Shown here: positions 46,900-55,795 of the stretch, in pieces
How positions within the stretch are numbered: position 1 is the first letter of the stretch
How the letters are laid out: each line of letters starts with the position of its first letter
Origin: Gordonia rhizosphera NBRC 16068
GTDB taxonomy: Bacteria > Actinomycetota > Actinomycetes > Mycobacteriales > Mycobacteriaceae
DNA: 64,000 bases
Reading direction: 5' to 3'
Assembly (NCBI RefSeq): GCF_000298195.1
Contig: NZ_BAHC01000062.1
Span: 34,171-98,170, forward strand
Made by a program: the position numbers and the translations under genes
Notes under the pieces: model-generated
Told to the model about the DNA's origin: nothing
Seen by the model: only the letters and a program-made list of their open reading frames with translations
Database searches by the model: none

Positions 46900-48537
46900 A
46901 TGGACGCGATCACCTCTCCCCCACGCCCCGCCAACGAACCGGTCCACACCTATGCGCCCGGAGCACCGGAACGAGCACGCATCGTCGCCGAGCTGACCTC
47001 GCAGTCGTCCGCCGAACCCGTCGAGCTGCCCCACCTCATCGGCGGTTCTCCTCGGGTCGGTCGCGGCGACCGCATCAGCGTCGTCCAGCCGCACGCCCAT
47101 CGCGAGGTGCTGGGCACGATGACCAATGCCACTCACGACGACGCGCGCGCCGCCGTCGACGCCGCGATGGCCGCGGCACCCGGGTGGGCCGACACCTCGT
47201 TCGACGACCGTGCGGCGGTCTTGCTGCGCGCCGCCGACCTGCTGAGCGGTCCGTGGCGGGAGAAGATCGCGGCCGCGACGATGCTGGGTCAGTCCAAGAC
47301 CGTCCAGCAGGCCGAGATCGATGCGCCGTGCGAGCTCATCGACTTCTGGCGCTTCAACGTCGCGTTCGCCCGCGAGATTCTCGCCGAACAGCCCAACTCC
47401 GCACCCGGGGTGTGGAACCGCCTTGACCACCGGCCACTGGACGGCTTCGTGCTCGCGATCACGCCGTTCAACTTCACCGCCATCGCCGGGAATCTGCCCA
47501 CCGCGCCGATGCTGATGGGCAACACCGTCGTCTGGAAACCGTCCCCGACGCAGGCATATTCGGCACAGCTGACCATGGAGATGCTGCGCGCCGCGGGGCT
47601 ACCCGACGGGGTGATCAACCTGGTCCACGGCGACGGCGTCGCGGTGTCGGATGTCGCACTCTCCGACGAGAACCTCGCCGGCATCCATTTCACCGGGTCC
47701 ACCAAGACCTTCCAGTACTTGTGGCGCGAGGTCGGGAGCCACATCGACCGGTACCGCAACTATCCTCGACTCGTCGGCGAGACCGGCGGGAAGGACTTCA
47801 TCGTCGCGCACGCCTCCGCCGACCCCGATGTGCTGCGCACCGCGATGATCCGTGGCGCCTTCGAATATCAGGGGCAGAAGTGCTCGGCCGCCTCCCGTGC
47901 TTACATCGCGCGGTCGGTGTGGGAGAAGATGGGTGACGATTTACTCTCCGAGGCAAACGAACTGGCCTACGGCGACGTGCGGGATCTGGGCAACTTCGGC
48001 GGCGCGCTGATCGACCGCCGCGCCTTCGACAAGCAGGTCGCGGCCATCGACCGGGCGAAGACCGCGCCGCACATGACCGTCGCCGTCGGCGGCGAGTGCG
48101 ACGACAGCGTCGGCTACTTCGTCCGCCCGACCGTGCTGCTGTCGGACGATCCGACCGACGAGGCGTTCTCGACCGAGTACTTCGGGCCGATCCTGTCGGT
48201 GCACGTCTTCGACGACGATGACTGGGAACCGACACTGCAGCTGGTGGATTCGACGGCGAAGTACGCGCTGACCGGATCCGTGATCGCCGGTGACGTCGCG
48301 GCGATCGCCACGGCCTCACGGAGGCTGCGGCAGGCTGCCGGCAACTTCTACATCAACGACAAGCCGACCGGTGCCGTCGTGGGACAGCAACCCTTCGGCG
48401 GAGCCCGCGCCTCGGGGACCAACGACAAGGCCGGTTCCAAGGCTAACCTGATGCGGTGGACGTCCACCCGCACGATTAAGGAAACCTTCGTCCCCCCAAC
48501 CGAATCCGGCTATACACACCAATTGCCGGTCGAGTAG
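46900..48537 (+). CDS. pruA: L-glutamate gamma-semialdehyde dehydrogenase
   Basis: 545 residues. Oxidises pyrroline-5-carboxylate/glutamate semialdehyde to glutamate with NAD+. Aldehyde dehydrogenase features: AITPFNFTAIAGNLPTAP, VWKPSPTQAYSAQL, HFTGSTKTFQYLW, LVGETGGKDF and the catalytic Cys328 in QGQKCSAASRAY. Length and order match the single-domain actinobacterial enzyme rather than a PutA fusion. It is followed by the proline dehydrogenase gene. Confidence 0.96.
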   Translation: MDAITSPPRPANEPVHTYAPGAPERARIVAELTSQSSAEPVELPHLIGGSPRVGRGDRISVVQPHAHREVLGTMTNATHDDARAAVDAAMAAAPGWADTSFDDRAAVLLRAADLLSGPWREKIAAATMLGQSKTVQQAEIDAPCELIDFWRFNVAFAREILAEQPNSAPGVWNRLDHRPLDGFVLAITPFNFTAIAGNLPTAPMLMGNTVVWKPSPTQAYSAQLTMEMLRAAGLPDGVINLVHGDGVAVSDVALSDENLAGIHFTGSTKTFQYLWREVGSHIDRYRNYPRLVGETGGKDFIVAHASADPDVLRTAMIRGAFEYQGQKCSAASRAYIARSVWEKMGDDLLSEANELAYGDVRDLGNFGGALIDRRAFDKQVAAIDRAKTAPHMTVAVGGECDDSVGYFVRPTVLLSDDPTDEAFSTEYFGPILSVHVFDDDDWEPTLQLVDSTAKYALTGSVIAGDVAAIATASRRLRQAAGNFYINDKPTGAVVGQQPFGGARASGTNDKAGSKANLMRWTSTRTIKETFVPPTESGYTHQLPVE

Positions 48538-48562
48538 CCACAAGCGAAGTGATCCACCCCGC

Positions 48563-48655
48563 CGGTCGATCTCGATATGGTGCCTCGCTTCGCTCGGTAC
48601 CTACTCGATCCGGCGGAGTAGCCGCGAACGAAGTGAGTGGCGTATCGAGACCACT
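48563..48655. repeat. dispersed intergenic repeat, copy 1
   Basis: Contains GGAGTAGCCGCGAACGAAG and GTATCGAGACCACTCC plus an inverted partner (CTTCGCTCGGTACCTACTCG), so it can fold. The same words recur at 52.2, 57.2 and 63.9 kb. It lies between pruA and pruB. Confidence 0.75.
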
Positions 48656-48679
48656 CCCTCAGACACCGAAAGACGCCCC

Positions 48680-49630
48680 ATGAGCACCTTTTTCGACACC
48701 GCCCTGCGTCCGATGATCACCGCCGCCGCCGGCAGCGAGCGCATCAAGGAAACCTCACAGCGACTCTCGGTGACCCGGCGCGTCGTCGAGCGGTTCGTGC
48801 CCGGCGAGACCGAGGACGACGTGTTGGCGGCGATCCGGGAGTCCCTCGAGCAGGGGTTGTCGGTGACCATCGACCACCTCGGCGAGGACACCACCGAGGA
48901 GGCCCAGGCCACCGCGACCGTGGAGGCGTACCTTTCCCTGATCCGGCAGATGGCACAGCTCCCTGCGCCCGCGCCGGGCTCGTTGGAGGTCTCGCTCAAG
49001 CTGACCGCCCTCGGCCAGACCCTGCCCCGGCACGGCCGCAAGATCGCCGAGGAGAACGCGCACATGATCTGCGCCGAGGCTCGGACCGCCGGGGTGCTGG
49101 TGACCGTCGATGCCGAGGACCATTCCAGCGTCGACGAACGACTCGACATCGTGCGGTCGCTGCGACGCGAGTTCGACGATCTCGGTACGGTATTGCAGGC
49201 CTATCTGCGTCGCACCGAGGACGATTGCCGTGAGTTCGCGTCGTCGGGGGCGCGGATCCGGTTGTGCAAGGGGGCCTATGCCGAGCCGCCCACCGTCGCG
49301 TTCACCGGACGCGACCAAATCGACGAATCATACCTGCGATGCCTCCGAATCCTGATGAAAGGCAACGGATATCCGATGGTGGCCAGCCACGACCCGACGA
49401 TGGTCGGCGCTGCGCAGGAACTCGCGACCGAATGCCATCGCGCTCCGGACTCGTGGGAACACCAGATGCTCTACGGCATCCGCACTGACGAGCAGGTGCG
49501 ACTGGCGACCGAGGGGCGTCGTGTGCGGGTCTACATCCCCTACGGAACCGAGTGGTACGGCTACTTCGTCCGCCGCCTGGCCGAGAAGCCGGCGAACCTG
49601 AAGTTCTTCCTCCGATCGCTCGTCGGCTGA
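48680..49630 (+). CDS. pruB: proline dehydrogenase
   Basis: 316 residues. FAD-dependent oxidation of proline to pyrroline-5-carboxylate at the inner face of the membrane. Barrel motifs: SLKLTALGQTLP, VTVDAEDHSSVDERL, LQAYLRRTEDDC, IRLCKGAYAEPPTVAFTGRDQIDESY and the C-terminal RVYIPYGTEWYGYFVRRLAEKPAN that binds the proline carboxylate. It works in sequence with PruA. Confidence 0.96.
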   Translation: MSTFFDTALRPMITAAAGSERIKETSQRLSVTRRVVERFVPGETEDDVLAAIRESLEQGLSVTIDHLGEDTTEEAQATATVEAYLSLIRQMAQLPAPAPGSLEVSLKLTALGQTLPRHGRKIAEENAHMICAEARTAGVLVTVDAEDHSSVDERLDIVRSLRREFDDLGTVLQAYLRRTEDDCREFASSGARIRLCKGAYAEPPTVAFTGRDQIDESYLRCLRILMKGNGYPMVASHDPTMVGAAQELATECHRAPDSWEHQMLYGIRTDEQVRLATEGRRVRVYIPYGTEWYGYFVRRLAEKPANLKFFLRSLVG

Positions 49631-49700
49631 CGCGCACACCCGCACCAGCCCACACTTCCCCCAACCCGGTCCACCGCGCACACCTCCCCAGGCGAATTCC

Positions 49701-49832
49701 GTCGACCGTGCGCACCCCACCGTCGACCGTGCGCCCGCGCCAAGTCGGGGGCGCACGGTCGACGTAAAACTGTGCACGGTCGACGAGTTCGGATTCGTCG
49801 ACCGTGCGCGCCCCGGCGCCGATCGTGCACGG
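49701..49832. repeat. GTCGACCGTGCGC repeat cluster
   Basis: At least five copies of GTCGACCGTGCGC (or GTGCACGGTCGAC) between pruB and the MOSC gene, in both orientations: forward near 49701, 49722 and 49797, reverse near 49751 and 49772. Opposed copies can pair into long hairpins. The same motif forms the tandem array at 22.2 kb. Confidence 0.85.
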
Positions 49833-49877
49833 GATGGAGCTCGTACCCACTTCTTGGGAGACCCGGCTGCGCTCGAC

Positions 49878-50420
49878 TCACATGGGTTGCGCGCGCCGCA
49901 CCTGGGCGGCGGCCCGAGCTGCATCGAGTTCGACGTCGACTCTGATCACCGCGAGCCCCCGACGCAGCACCCCCGACGACAGCGGTTGTGCCCGTAGGCC
50001 ACCGCGACCTATGAGTGCCTTGCGGACACCGTGGCCCGCCATCGTGTCCATCCAGGCACACGGATGCGCGGGACGACCACCTCGGAAGAGGATGCCACCA
50101 TCACCGGAGTCGATCTCGAAGTCCTGTCCGCGCAGCGGATCAAGCTCGAGACCGCGAACCACGATGTTGCGGCGCGCGACGACCGGATCGACATCACCGG
50201 CCGCCGCCTGCCATGCCTCGATGGCGAGAAACGTGGCCGCAGCCTCGGTGTGTGCGCGCACGCCGAAGAACCGGTCCCCACGAATCCCCTTGTCCGCCAC
50301 GACATCGACCTGATCCGGCGCGAACGTCTCGGCGGCATCCGCCGGTCCGTCCTTGGGCCGCCCGAAGTAAGCGTGCGCGGGCGACACAAAGAGCGCCACG
50401 ATCTCGAAGCGGTATTCCAC
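49878..50420 (-). CDS. MOSC domain protein
   Basis: 180 residues from GTG 50420. The MOSC beta-barrel pattern is present: DKGIRGDRFFGVRAH, AARRNIVVRGLELDPLRGQDFEID and GRPAHPCAWMDTMAGHGVRKAL, with the conserved Cys in HPCAW. MOSC proteins handle molybdenum-cofactor sulfur or detoxify N-hydroxylated compounds. A single-domain protein like this cannot be assigned a substrate. It is divergent from the AAA ATPase. Confidence 0.85.
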   Translation of the reverse strand: MEYRFEIVALFVSPAHAYFGRPKDGPADAAETFAPDQVDVVADKGIRGDRFFGVRAHTEAAATFLAIEAWQAAAGDVDPVVARRNIVVRGLELDPLRGQDFEIDSGDGGILFRGGRPAHPCAWMDTMAGHGVRKALIGRGGLRAQPLSSGVLRRGLAVIRVDVELDAARAAAQVRRAQPM

Positions 50421-50579
50421 ACGGCCAGCATAGGTGGATCAGTCCGGCCCGACCGCCCCCGCCATTCATAAACAACGTGTATCAGTGACGCGCAAATTGA
50501 ATACTGGTGCAGAACAAATCCTGTGGATAGCCTGGCAGGATACCCGCCCGCCGCCACGGCCGCCCGACGAAGGAACACC

Positions 50580-52163
50580 ATGCTCGTTGCACCCACCAGC
50601 CTGGTCGCGGCCACGTCCTCCGACGATCTCGCGGCCGCCCGCACACAGGCCCGATCGTGGCGGTCGCCGGAGATGGCCATCGTCGACCGGGACCTCACCG
50701 ACGCCGCGCTGGCCGACCTCGTGGCCACCGCCCGGGAGACCGCCGAGGATTCGTTCGCCCGTGCGGTGACCGCCATCCAAGCCGCGCGGGCCGGCAGCTT
50801 CCCGGTCATCCCGCACATCGACGCGGCCACCGAGATCTTCCGCAGCTTTCTGCGTCACGACCTCATCGACGGCTGGCTGTATGTCCGCGAGTCCGACGGG
50901 TATCTACATCCCTATCTCGTCATGAATCTCACGATGGAGCACGCGGACCGTACGCACGGACCGCGGATCAAGTTCACGATGGAGGCCGACAACGCCACCG
51001 TCAAGCGCCCCTCCCGCAAACCTCGTGTGCTGTATTTCGAGGAGACCGAGATCGTCGGGAAATCGCCTGCCGATGTGTTGGTCGCCGGAGGTGCGTACAA
51101 GGAAACCGCGGACCTGAAGGCCGAATACCAGGCCCGCCGTGACGAGTATCAGAGCATCATCGACGACGGTTTCGGACAGCAGTACACTTTCAGCGGCCGC
51201 GCCATCCGCACAGACGACTACCGCGCACCGAACAAACGCGAGAACCGGAAGGTCGTCCACGACGTCGCACCCGAAGAGATCGCCGCGCTCCGGATGGTGG
51301 CACCGTCGATCCTTTTCTCGGCCGAAGAGTACGGCTCAGTGCCGGTGATCACCGCGGTGCGGGTCTTCGATCTGGGCGCGCAGGACTTCCTGGACGTGAA
51401 CACCGGTGACCTCACCGAGTACGCCTACGACGCGCACCTGCAGGACAAACTCGTCCTGCCCGACGACCAGCGCGAGTTGCTGAACATCCTCACCACCGAC
51501 ATCTCGGTCTTCACCGGCGACATCATCGACGGCAAGTCCGCCGGCAACGTGATTCTGGCGAAGGGTCGCCCCGGCGTGGGGAAGACACTCACCGCAGAGG
51601 TCTACGCCGAGGTCACCGGCCGGCCTCTGTATTCGATCCACTCGGGCTCGCTGGGCATCACCGCGGAGTTGGTGCGCAAGAACCTCGAGGTGATCTTCGA
51701 CCGTGCGAAGCGCTGGGATGCCGTCCTGCTGCTCGACGAGGCCGACGTGTTCGTGATGGAGCGCGGACTAGACCTCGGCCAGAACGCGATCGTCGCCGAA
51801 TTCCTGCGCACCCTGGAGTATTTCGACGGCCTGCTGTTCCTCACCACCAACCGCATCGACGGCGTCGACGAGGCCATCCTGGCGCGATGCGCGGCCGTCA
51901 TCGAGTACCAGCCGCCGGGACCCAAGGACGCCCGGCAGGTCTGGCAGATCCTCGCAGCCGGCAACGACGTGACCCTCGACGAGGATCTCCTCGACGACCT
52001 GGTCGGCGGCTTCCCCGACATCACCCCGCGCGACATCAAGATGCTGCTTCGTCTGGCACTGCGGATGGCCCGACACCGCGGCGTCCAGCCCGACTCATCC
52101 GTGTTCGCGAGCAGCGCCAGGTTCCGTGGGCTGCACTACGTTCCGTCGTCTGCGCGTAAGTAG
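50580..52163 (+). CDS. orphan AAA+ ATPase
   Basis: 527 residues from ATG 50580. The first ~300 residues form a domain I do not recognise, mixed alpha/beta. The AAA+ module begins near residue 300: Walker A GRPGVGKTLTAE, Walker B VLLLDEADV, sensor 1 LTTNR and an arginine-finger region DEAILARCAA. The layout recalls FtsH/Bcs1-type ATPases, and the N-terminal part may bind a substrate, but no protease domain or membrane helix is present. No partner gene adjoins. Function unknown. Confidence 0.85.
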   Translation: MLVAPTSLVAATSSDDLAAARTQARSWRSPEMAIVDRDLTDAALADLVATARETAEDSFARAVTAIQAARAGSFPVIPHIDAATEIFRSFLRHDLIDGWLYVRESDGYLHPYLVMNLTMEHADRTHGPRIKFTMEADNATVKRPSRKPRVLYFEETEIVGKSPADVLVAGGAYKETADLKAEYQARRDEYQSIIDDGFGQQYTFSGRAIRTDDYRAPNKRENRKVVHDVAPEEIAALRMVAPSILFSAEEYGSVPVITAVRVFDLGAQDFLDVNTGDLTEYAYDAHLQDKLVLPDDQRELLNILTTDISVFTGDIIDGKSAGNVILAKGRPGVGKTLTAEVYAEVTGRPLYSIHSGSLGITAELVRKNLEVIFDRAKRWDAVLLLDEADVFVMERGLDLGQNAIVAEFLRTLEYFDGLLFLTTNRIDGVDEAILARCAAVIEYQPPGPKDARQVWQILAAGNDVTLDEDLLDDLVGGFPDITPRDIKMLLRLALRMARHRGVQPDSSVFASSARFRGLHYVPSSARK

Positions 52164-52176
52164 TTCGCCGCTGGGA

Positions 52177-52257
52177 AGTGGTCTCGATCTCGGCTGGCGC
52201 CTCGGACGCTACTCGATCAGCGGGAAAGCGCGCGAACGAAATGAGAGACGTATCCAC
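52177..52257. repeat. dispersed intergenic repeat, copy 2
   Basis: Diverged copy with GTGGTCTCGATCTCGGCTGG, CTACTCGATCAGCGGG and CGCGAACGAAATGAGAG. It lies after the AAA ATPase gene. Confidence 0.65.
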
Positions 52258-52274
52258 CTGCGCCACAACAGCAG

Positions 52275-52313
52275 AGCGCGGGCCCCTTCGTCACCGACGA
52301 AGGGGCCCGCGCT
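52275..52313. terminator. bidirectional hairpin terminator
   Basis: Perfect 17-bp GC-rich arms (AGCGCGGGCCCCTTCGT and complement) with a short loop, between the convergent AAA ATPase and catA genes. Confidence 0.85.
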
Positions 52314-52322
52314 GTCGTGCGA

Positions 52323-53195
52323 TCAGCTCTCGGGATCGAGCACGAAGTCGTACTCGGTGACGAAGCCCTCGCCGGCCGGGTTGTCCTTCACGTCGAGCAT
52401 CAGTTCGGGCTTCACCGCCGAGGCGATGTCGTCCTCGTTGTGCGGGTCACCGGGGAAGTAGAGCTGCGAGGTGATCAGCTCGTAGCCCGGAGCGCTCACC
52501 TTGAAGTGCAGGTGCGCCGGACGCCACGCATGCCAGCCGGCGGCGGCGATGAGCTGACCGCACGCACCGTCGGTCGGGATCTGGTACGGCGCGGGGCGCA
52601 GCGTGTGAATCTCGAATCGGCCGTCCTCATTGGCGATCCAGGTGCCGCGCAGGTTCCATTCCGGAAGTCCGGGCGCGAACTGCGAGTAGAAGCCGAGATC
52701 GTCGGCATGCCAGAGCTCGATCTTGGCGCCCGACAACGGGGTTCCGTCGACCGCGCGCACCTGTCCGGAGAACACCAGCGGGTTGCCGGGCTCGTCGTCG
52801 CGCATCGGGATGGTTCCGTTCCACTCGAGTTCTGGTGAACCCTCGCGGTAGTACGGCCCCTCGATGGTGCCCTTGCTGCCCTCGCGATGTGCGCTGGCCA
52901 CCTCTTCGACGGAGTGCTCGAGCCACACGTCGAGGAACAGCGGCCATTCGCCGTCGGCGCCGACCTTGATCAGCCACGCCTTGAGCGCGTTGTACTCCTC
53001 GTAGGAGACCTTGTCCTCGATGACGATGTCGTTGAGGCCCTTGATGACCTTGCTGGCCAGATAGTTGACGCGCGCGGTGTCGACGACGCCCGACCGTCCA
53101 CCGGCCGCGGCCATGCGCTCCTGGAAGCGCGCCGAGGCCTCGGCACCGGACTCGGCGGCCTTCGCGGTGACTTCGGATTCGAAACTTGTGCTCAT
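52323..53195 (-). CDS. catA: catechol 1,2-dioxygenase
   Basis: 290 residues. Intradiol ring cleavage of catechol to cis,cis-muconate. The N-terminal helical dimer region is followed by the metal domain. Iron ligands lie in GPYYREGSP (Tyr), PYQIPTDG (Tyr) and RPAHLHFKV (two His); GCxxH-type residues for substrate binding lie between. It is the last gene of the cat operon on the minus strand (catR-catB-catC-catA). Confidence 0.96.
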   Translation of the reverse strand: MSTSFESEVTAKAAESGAEASARFQERMAAAGGRSGVVDTARVNYLASKVIKGLNDIVIEDKVSYEEYNALKAWLIKVGADGEWPLFLDVWLEHSVEEVASAHREGSKGTIEGPYYREGSPELEWNGTIPMRDDEPGNPLVFSGQVRAVDGTPLSGAKIELWHADDLGFYSQFAPGLPEWNLRGTWIANEDGRFEIHTLRPAPYQIPTDGACGQLIAAAGWHAWRPAHLHFKVSAPGYELITSQLYFPGDPHNEDDIASAVKPELMLDVKDNPAGEGFVTEYDFVLDPES

Positions 53196-53248
53196 TGTTG
53201 CTACTCCTTTGTGTTGGCCTGAGGGCTGACGCTTCGGGTGAGGGCCGG

Positions 53249-53533
53249 TCAGCCCGCAGCGATATCAGATGGGTGGGTGGCCAGGGGGGTCACCTTGATG
53301 TTCATGTAGGGGAACAACGGAAGCCCCGACAGGATGGCGTGCAGTTCGTCGTTGTCCGCGACGTCGAAGATCGAGAAGTTCGAGTACTCGCCGACGATCC
53401 GCCAGATGTGCGGCCACTTACCGGACCGCTGCAGCTCCTGCGAGTACGCCTTCTCCCGTGCCACGGTCTCGGCCCGGATATCCGGGTCCAGGTCGTGAGG
53501 GATCTCGACGTCCATCCGTACGTGGAAGAGCAT
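53249..53533 (-). CDS. catC: muconolactone delta-isomerase
   Basis: 94 residues from ATG 53533, the usual length. Converts muconolactone to 3-oxoadipate enol-lactone. Family motifs: MLFHVRMDVEIPHDL, EKAYSQELQRSGKWPHIWRIVG and LPLFPYMNIKVTPLATHPSD. It lies between catB and catA; the small gaps indicate one transcript. Confidence 0.96.
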   Translation of the reverse strand: MLFHVRMDVEIPHDLDPDIRAETVAREKAYSQELQRSGKWPHIWRIVGEYSNFSIFDVADNDELHAILSGLPLFPYMNIKVTPLATHPSDIAAG

Positions 53534-53561
53534 GGTCGTGTCGTACTCCAATCTCGCTGGG

Positions 53562-54665
53562 TCACCGGTCTTGTCGGTAGTGGTCTAGTTTGTCCGGGTC
53601 GATCTCGAAACCGATGCCAGCCCGCGACGACCGGTGCAGGAAGCCGTCGCGGATCTGCAACGGGGTGGCCAGCAGGTCGTCGCTCATGTCCAGGAAGTTG
53701 GAGAGTTCACCGGCGTAGCGCGAGGTCGTCTGGAATGCCGCGCCGAACGCGAGCGCGCACGCGGTGCCGACCTGACCGTCGATCTGATTGCCGATTACAA
53801 TTTCCAGTCCGAGTCCCTCGGCGAGGTGGTGGATACGACGTGACCCGGTGAAGCCGGTGCGGGCGGTCTTGATGCTGATCGCCGTGGCCGACCCGCTCAG
53901 GATCTCGCGGGTGACGTCGGCCGCGGTCGGCACCGATTCGTCGGCGATGAACGGTACATCGATCTGCCCGACGAGCCAGCGGCGTCCGAGCACGTCGTCG
54001 GCGGGGCAGAGTTCCTCGGCGAACAGCAGCCCGAGATCGTCCATCTCCCGCATGGCTCGCGCGGATTCGGCTGCGGTCCACCCGCGGTTGCCGTCGACAT
54101 AGAGCTCCACGTCGTCGCCGAAATGGTTGCGCAGCGCGCGGACCACCGCGATGTCCAGGCCCACCGGCCGGCGTCCGACCTTCACCTTGAAGGTGCTGAT
54201 GCCGTAGGTGTCGCGCATCTTCTGCGCCTCGGCGACCATCGTGGCGGGATCGTCGAACCCGAGCATGTGACTGACCCGCATGCGGTCGGTGTAGCCGCCC
54301 AGCAGATCGGTCACCGGCAGGCCCAGCGTCTTGCCCAGCGCATCCCAGATCGCCATGTCCAGTGCCGCTTTCGCGGTCGGGTTCCCTACGGTGCGGGCCA
54401 CTCGCGCGCCGATGACCTCGCGCTCGAGGAGAGTCAGGCCGATCACCTGAGGGGCGAAGATCTTCTCGACGACGGAGATGATGCCGTCCTGCGTCTCGCC
54501 GTAGGTGAACGGCCGAGGTGGCGCCTCGGCGACCCCCACGACACCGTCGTCGGTGTGTACTCGCACCAGCACATGCTCGGCGACATGCACTTCGCCGGAT
54601 GCGAATTTCAGTGGCTTGATGTACGGGATTGCGAACGGAATCGCCTCCACCGCAGTAATTTTCAC
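53562..54665 (-). CDS. catB: muconate cycloisomerase
   Basis: 367 residues from GTG 54665, with GGGAGAGA upstream. Enolase-superfamily lactonising enzyme that turns cis,cis-muconate into muconolactone. It shows the K-x-K base (TFKVKVG), metal ligands in YVDGNRGW, FAEE and IADES, and the ISIKTARTG strand with a second Lys. Its start overlaps the end of catR by 4 bp (GTGA). Confidence 0.95.
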   Translation of the reverse strand: MKITAVEAIPFAIPYIKPLKFASGEVHVAEHVLVRVHTDDGVVGVAEAPPRPFTYGETQDGIISVVEKIFAPQVIGLTLLEREVIGARVARTVGNPTAKAALDMAIWDALGKTLGLPVTDLLGGYTDRMRVSHMLGFDDPATMVAEAQKMRDTYGISTFKVKVGRRPVGLDIAVVRALRNHFGDDVELYVDGNRGWTAAESARAMREMDDLGLLFAEELCPADDVLGRRWLVGQIDVPFIADESVPTAADVTREILSGSATAISIKTARTGFTGSRRIHHLAEGLGLEIVIGNQIDGQVGTACALAFGAAFQTTSRYAGELSNFLDMSDDLLATPLQIRDGFLHRSSRAGIGFEIDPDKLDHYRQDR

Positions 54666-55567
54666 AGGTTCTCTCCCACGTTTGCCTCGAGCGCGAAGGC
54701 GGACATGATGATATCGGCGACACCTTCGACGACGGGGTTGTCCTCGCCGGTGCGCCACGCCAATGCCAGTTCGACTGTGCCGCCGTCGACCAGTTCCCGG
54801 ATCACGATCCCTTCCAGCGGCAGCGACCGCACCGATCCCGGCAGCACGGCCACGCCCAGACCCGCGGCGACGAGCGCCAGCAGGACCGAGGTCCCCGAGG
54901 CCTCGTGGGCTCGTTGCGGCACGAAACCGGCGCGGTGACAGCTGCGGATCGCCGCGTCGTTGACGGCCGAATCCCGGCTGTCGTACATCACGAACATCTC
55001 GTTGCGGAGGTCGTCGACGGAGACGACGGGCTCGACGGCGAGTCGATGATCGACCGACACGGCCAGCACCATCGGTTCGATGTCGATGGTGCGCACCGCG
55101 ATGCCCTCACCGACGACGGGCGGACGCAGCAGGCCGAGGTCGAGTTCCAGGCTCCGCAGCCCCTCGCACTGGACGGGCGTCAGCATGTCCGAGCGCACCT
55201 GCAGGTCGACGTCGGGCAACTCGCGTTTGACCGCCCGCGCGATGCGCGGGAGGTGCGAGAACGCCGCGATACCCGTGAGGCCGACGCGGACCAGTCCGCT
55301 ACGGCCCGCCGCAATTCGTCGCACACCGTCGACCGCGTCGTCGACGTCGGCCAGGATGCGTGTGGCCTCGACCTTCAGGTACTCACCGGCCGGCGTGAGC
55401 GACACCTGACGGGTGGTGCGGGTGAACAGTGTGACGTCGAGTTCCGCCTCGAGCTGCCGGATGGCGTAGGACAGCGCCGGCTGCGCGACGTGCAGTTGCA
55501 CCGCGGCCTGCCCGAAATGACAGGTCTCGGCCACGGCCGCGAAGTAGCGTAGGTGCCGAAGCTCCAA
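54662..55567 (-). CDS. catR: LysR-type regulator CatR
   Basis: 301 residues. N-terminal winged helix MELRHLRYFAAVAETCHFGQAAVQLHVAQPALSYAIRQLE, then a periplasmic-binding-like effector domain with LDLGLLRPPVVGEGI. CatR/BenM-type regulators sense muconate or benzoate. Unlike the common arrangement, it is in the same operon as and translationally coupled to catB, while divergent from benA (228-bp gap). It probably controls both directions through the T-N11-A site near 55690. Confidence 0.9.
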   Translation of the reverse strand: MELRHLRYFAAVAETCHFGQAAVQLHVAQPALSYAIRQLEAELDVTLFTRTTRQVSLTPAGEYLKVEATRILADVDDAVDGVRRIAAGRSGLVRVGLTGIAAFSHLPRIARAVKRELPDVDLQVRSDMLTPVQCEGLRSLELDLGLLRPPVVGEGIAVRTIDIEPMVLAVSVDHRLAVEPVVSVDDLRNEMFVMYDSRDSAVNDAAIRSCHRAGFVPQRAHEASGTSVLLALVAAGLGVAVLPGSVRSLPLEGIVIRELVDGGTVELALAWRTGEDNPVVEGVADIIMSAFALEANVGENL

Positions 55568-55678
55568 CGACCGACCTCCTCTGTCCTGAACACGGTGGCA
55601 TCCCCGATGTGATCGGCGCCACGCTTGTATCCACCGTAGGACGTTGATCCATACGAGACAAGGACAGGTGTTGACGTT

Positions 55679-55701
55679 ATTGATCGATTCTTATTATCAA
55701 T
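55679..55701. promoter_or_regulatory. LysR-type T-N11-A operator candidate
   Basis: ATTGAT-N11-ATCAAT, a perfect dyad of LysR spacing, in the catR-benA gap, about 95 bp before benA. It is AT-rich in a GC-rich region. Confidence 0.7.
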
Positions 55702-55795
55702 CGCATGCTAGGTCAGGACTAGTAATTAACCCGGTGTGACTGATGCCACGCAGTGGAAAGGTGCAAGAGACAGCCCACATCCTTGGAGGTAGACC

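Noticed and set aside
49701..49832. CRISPR array
   Set aside because: Repeat copies are short, in both orientations and unevenly spaced, with no cas genes.
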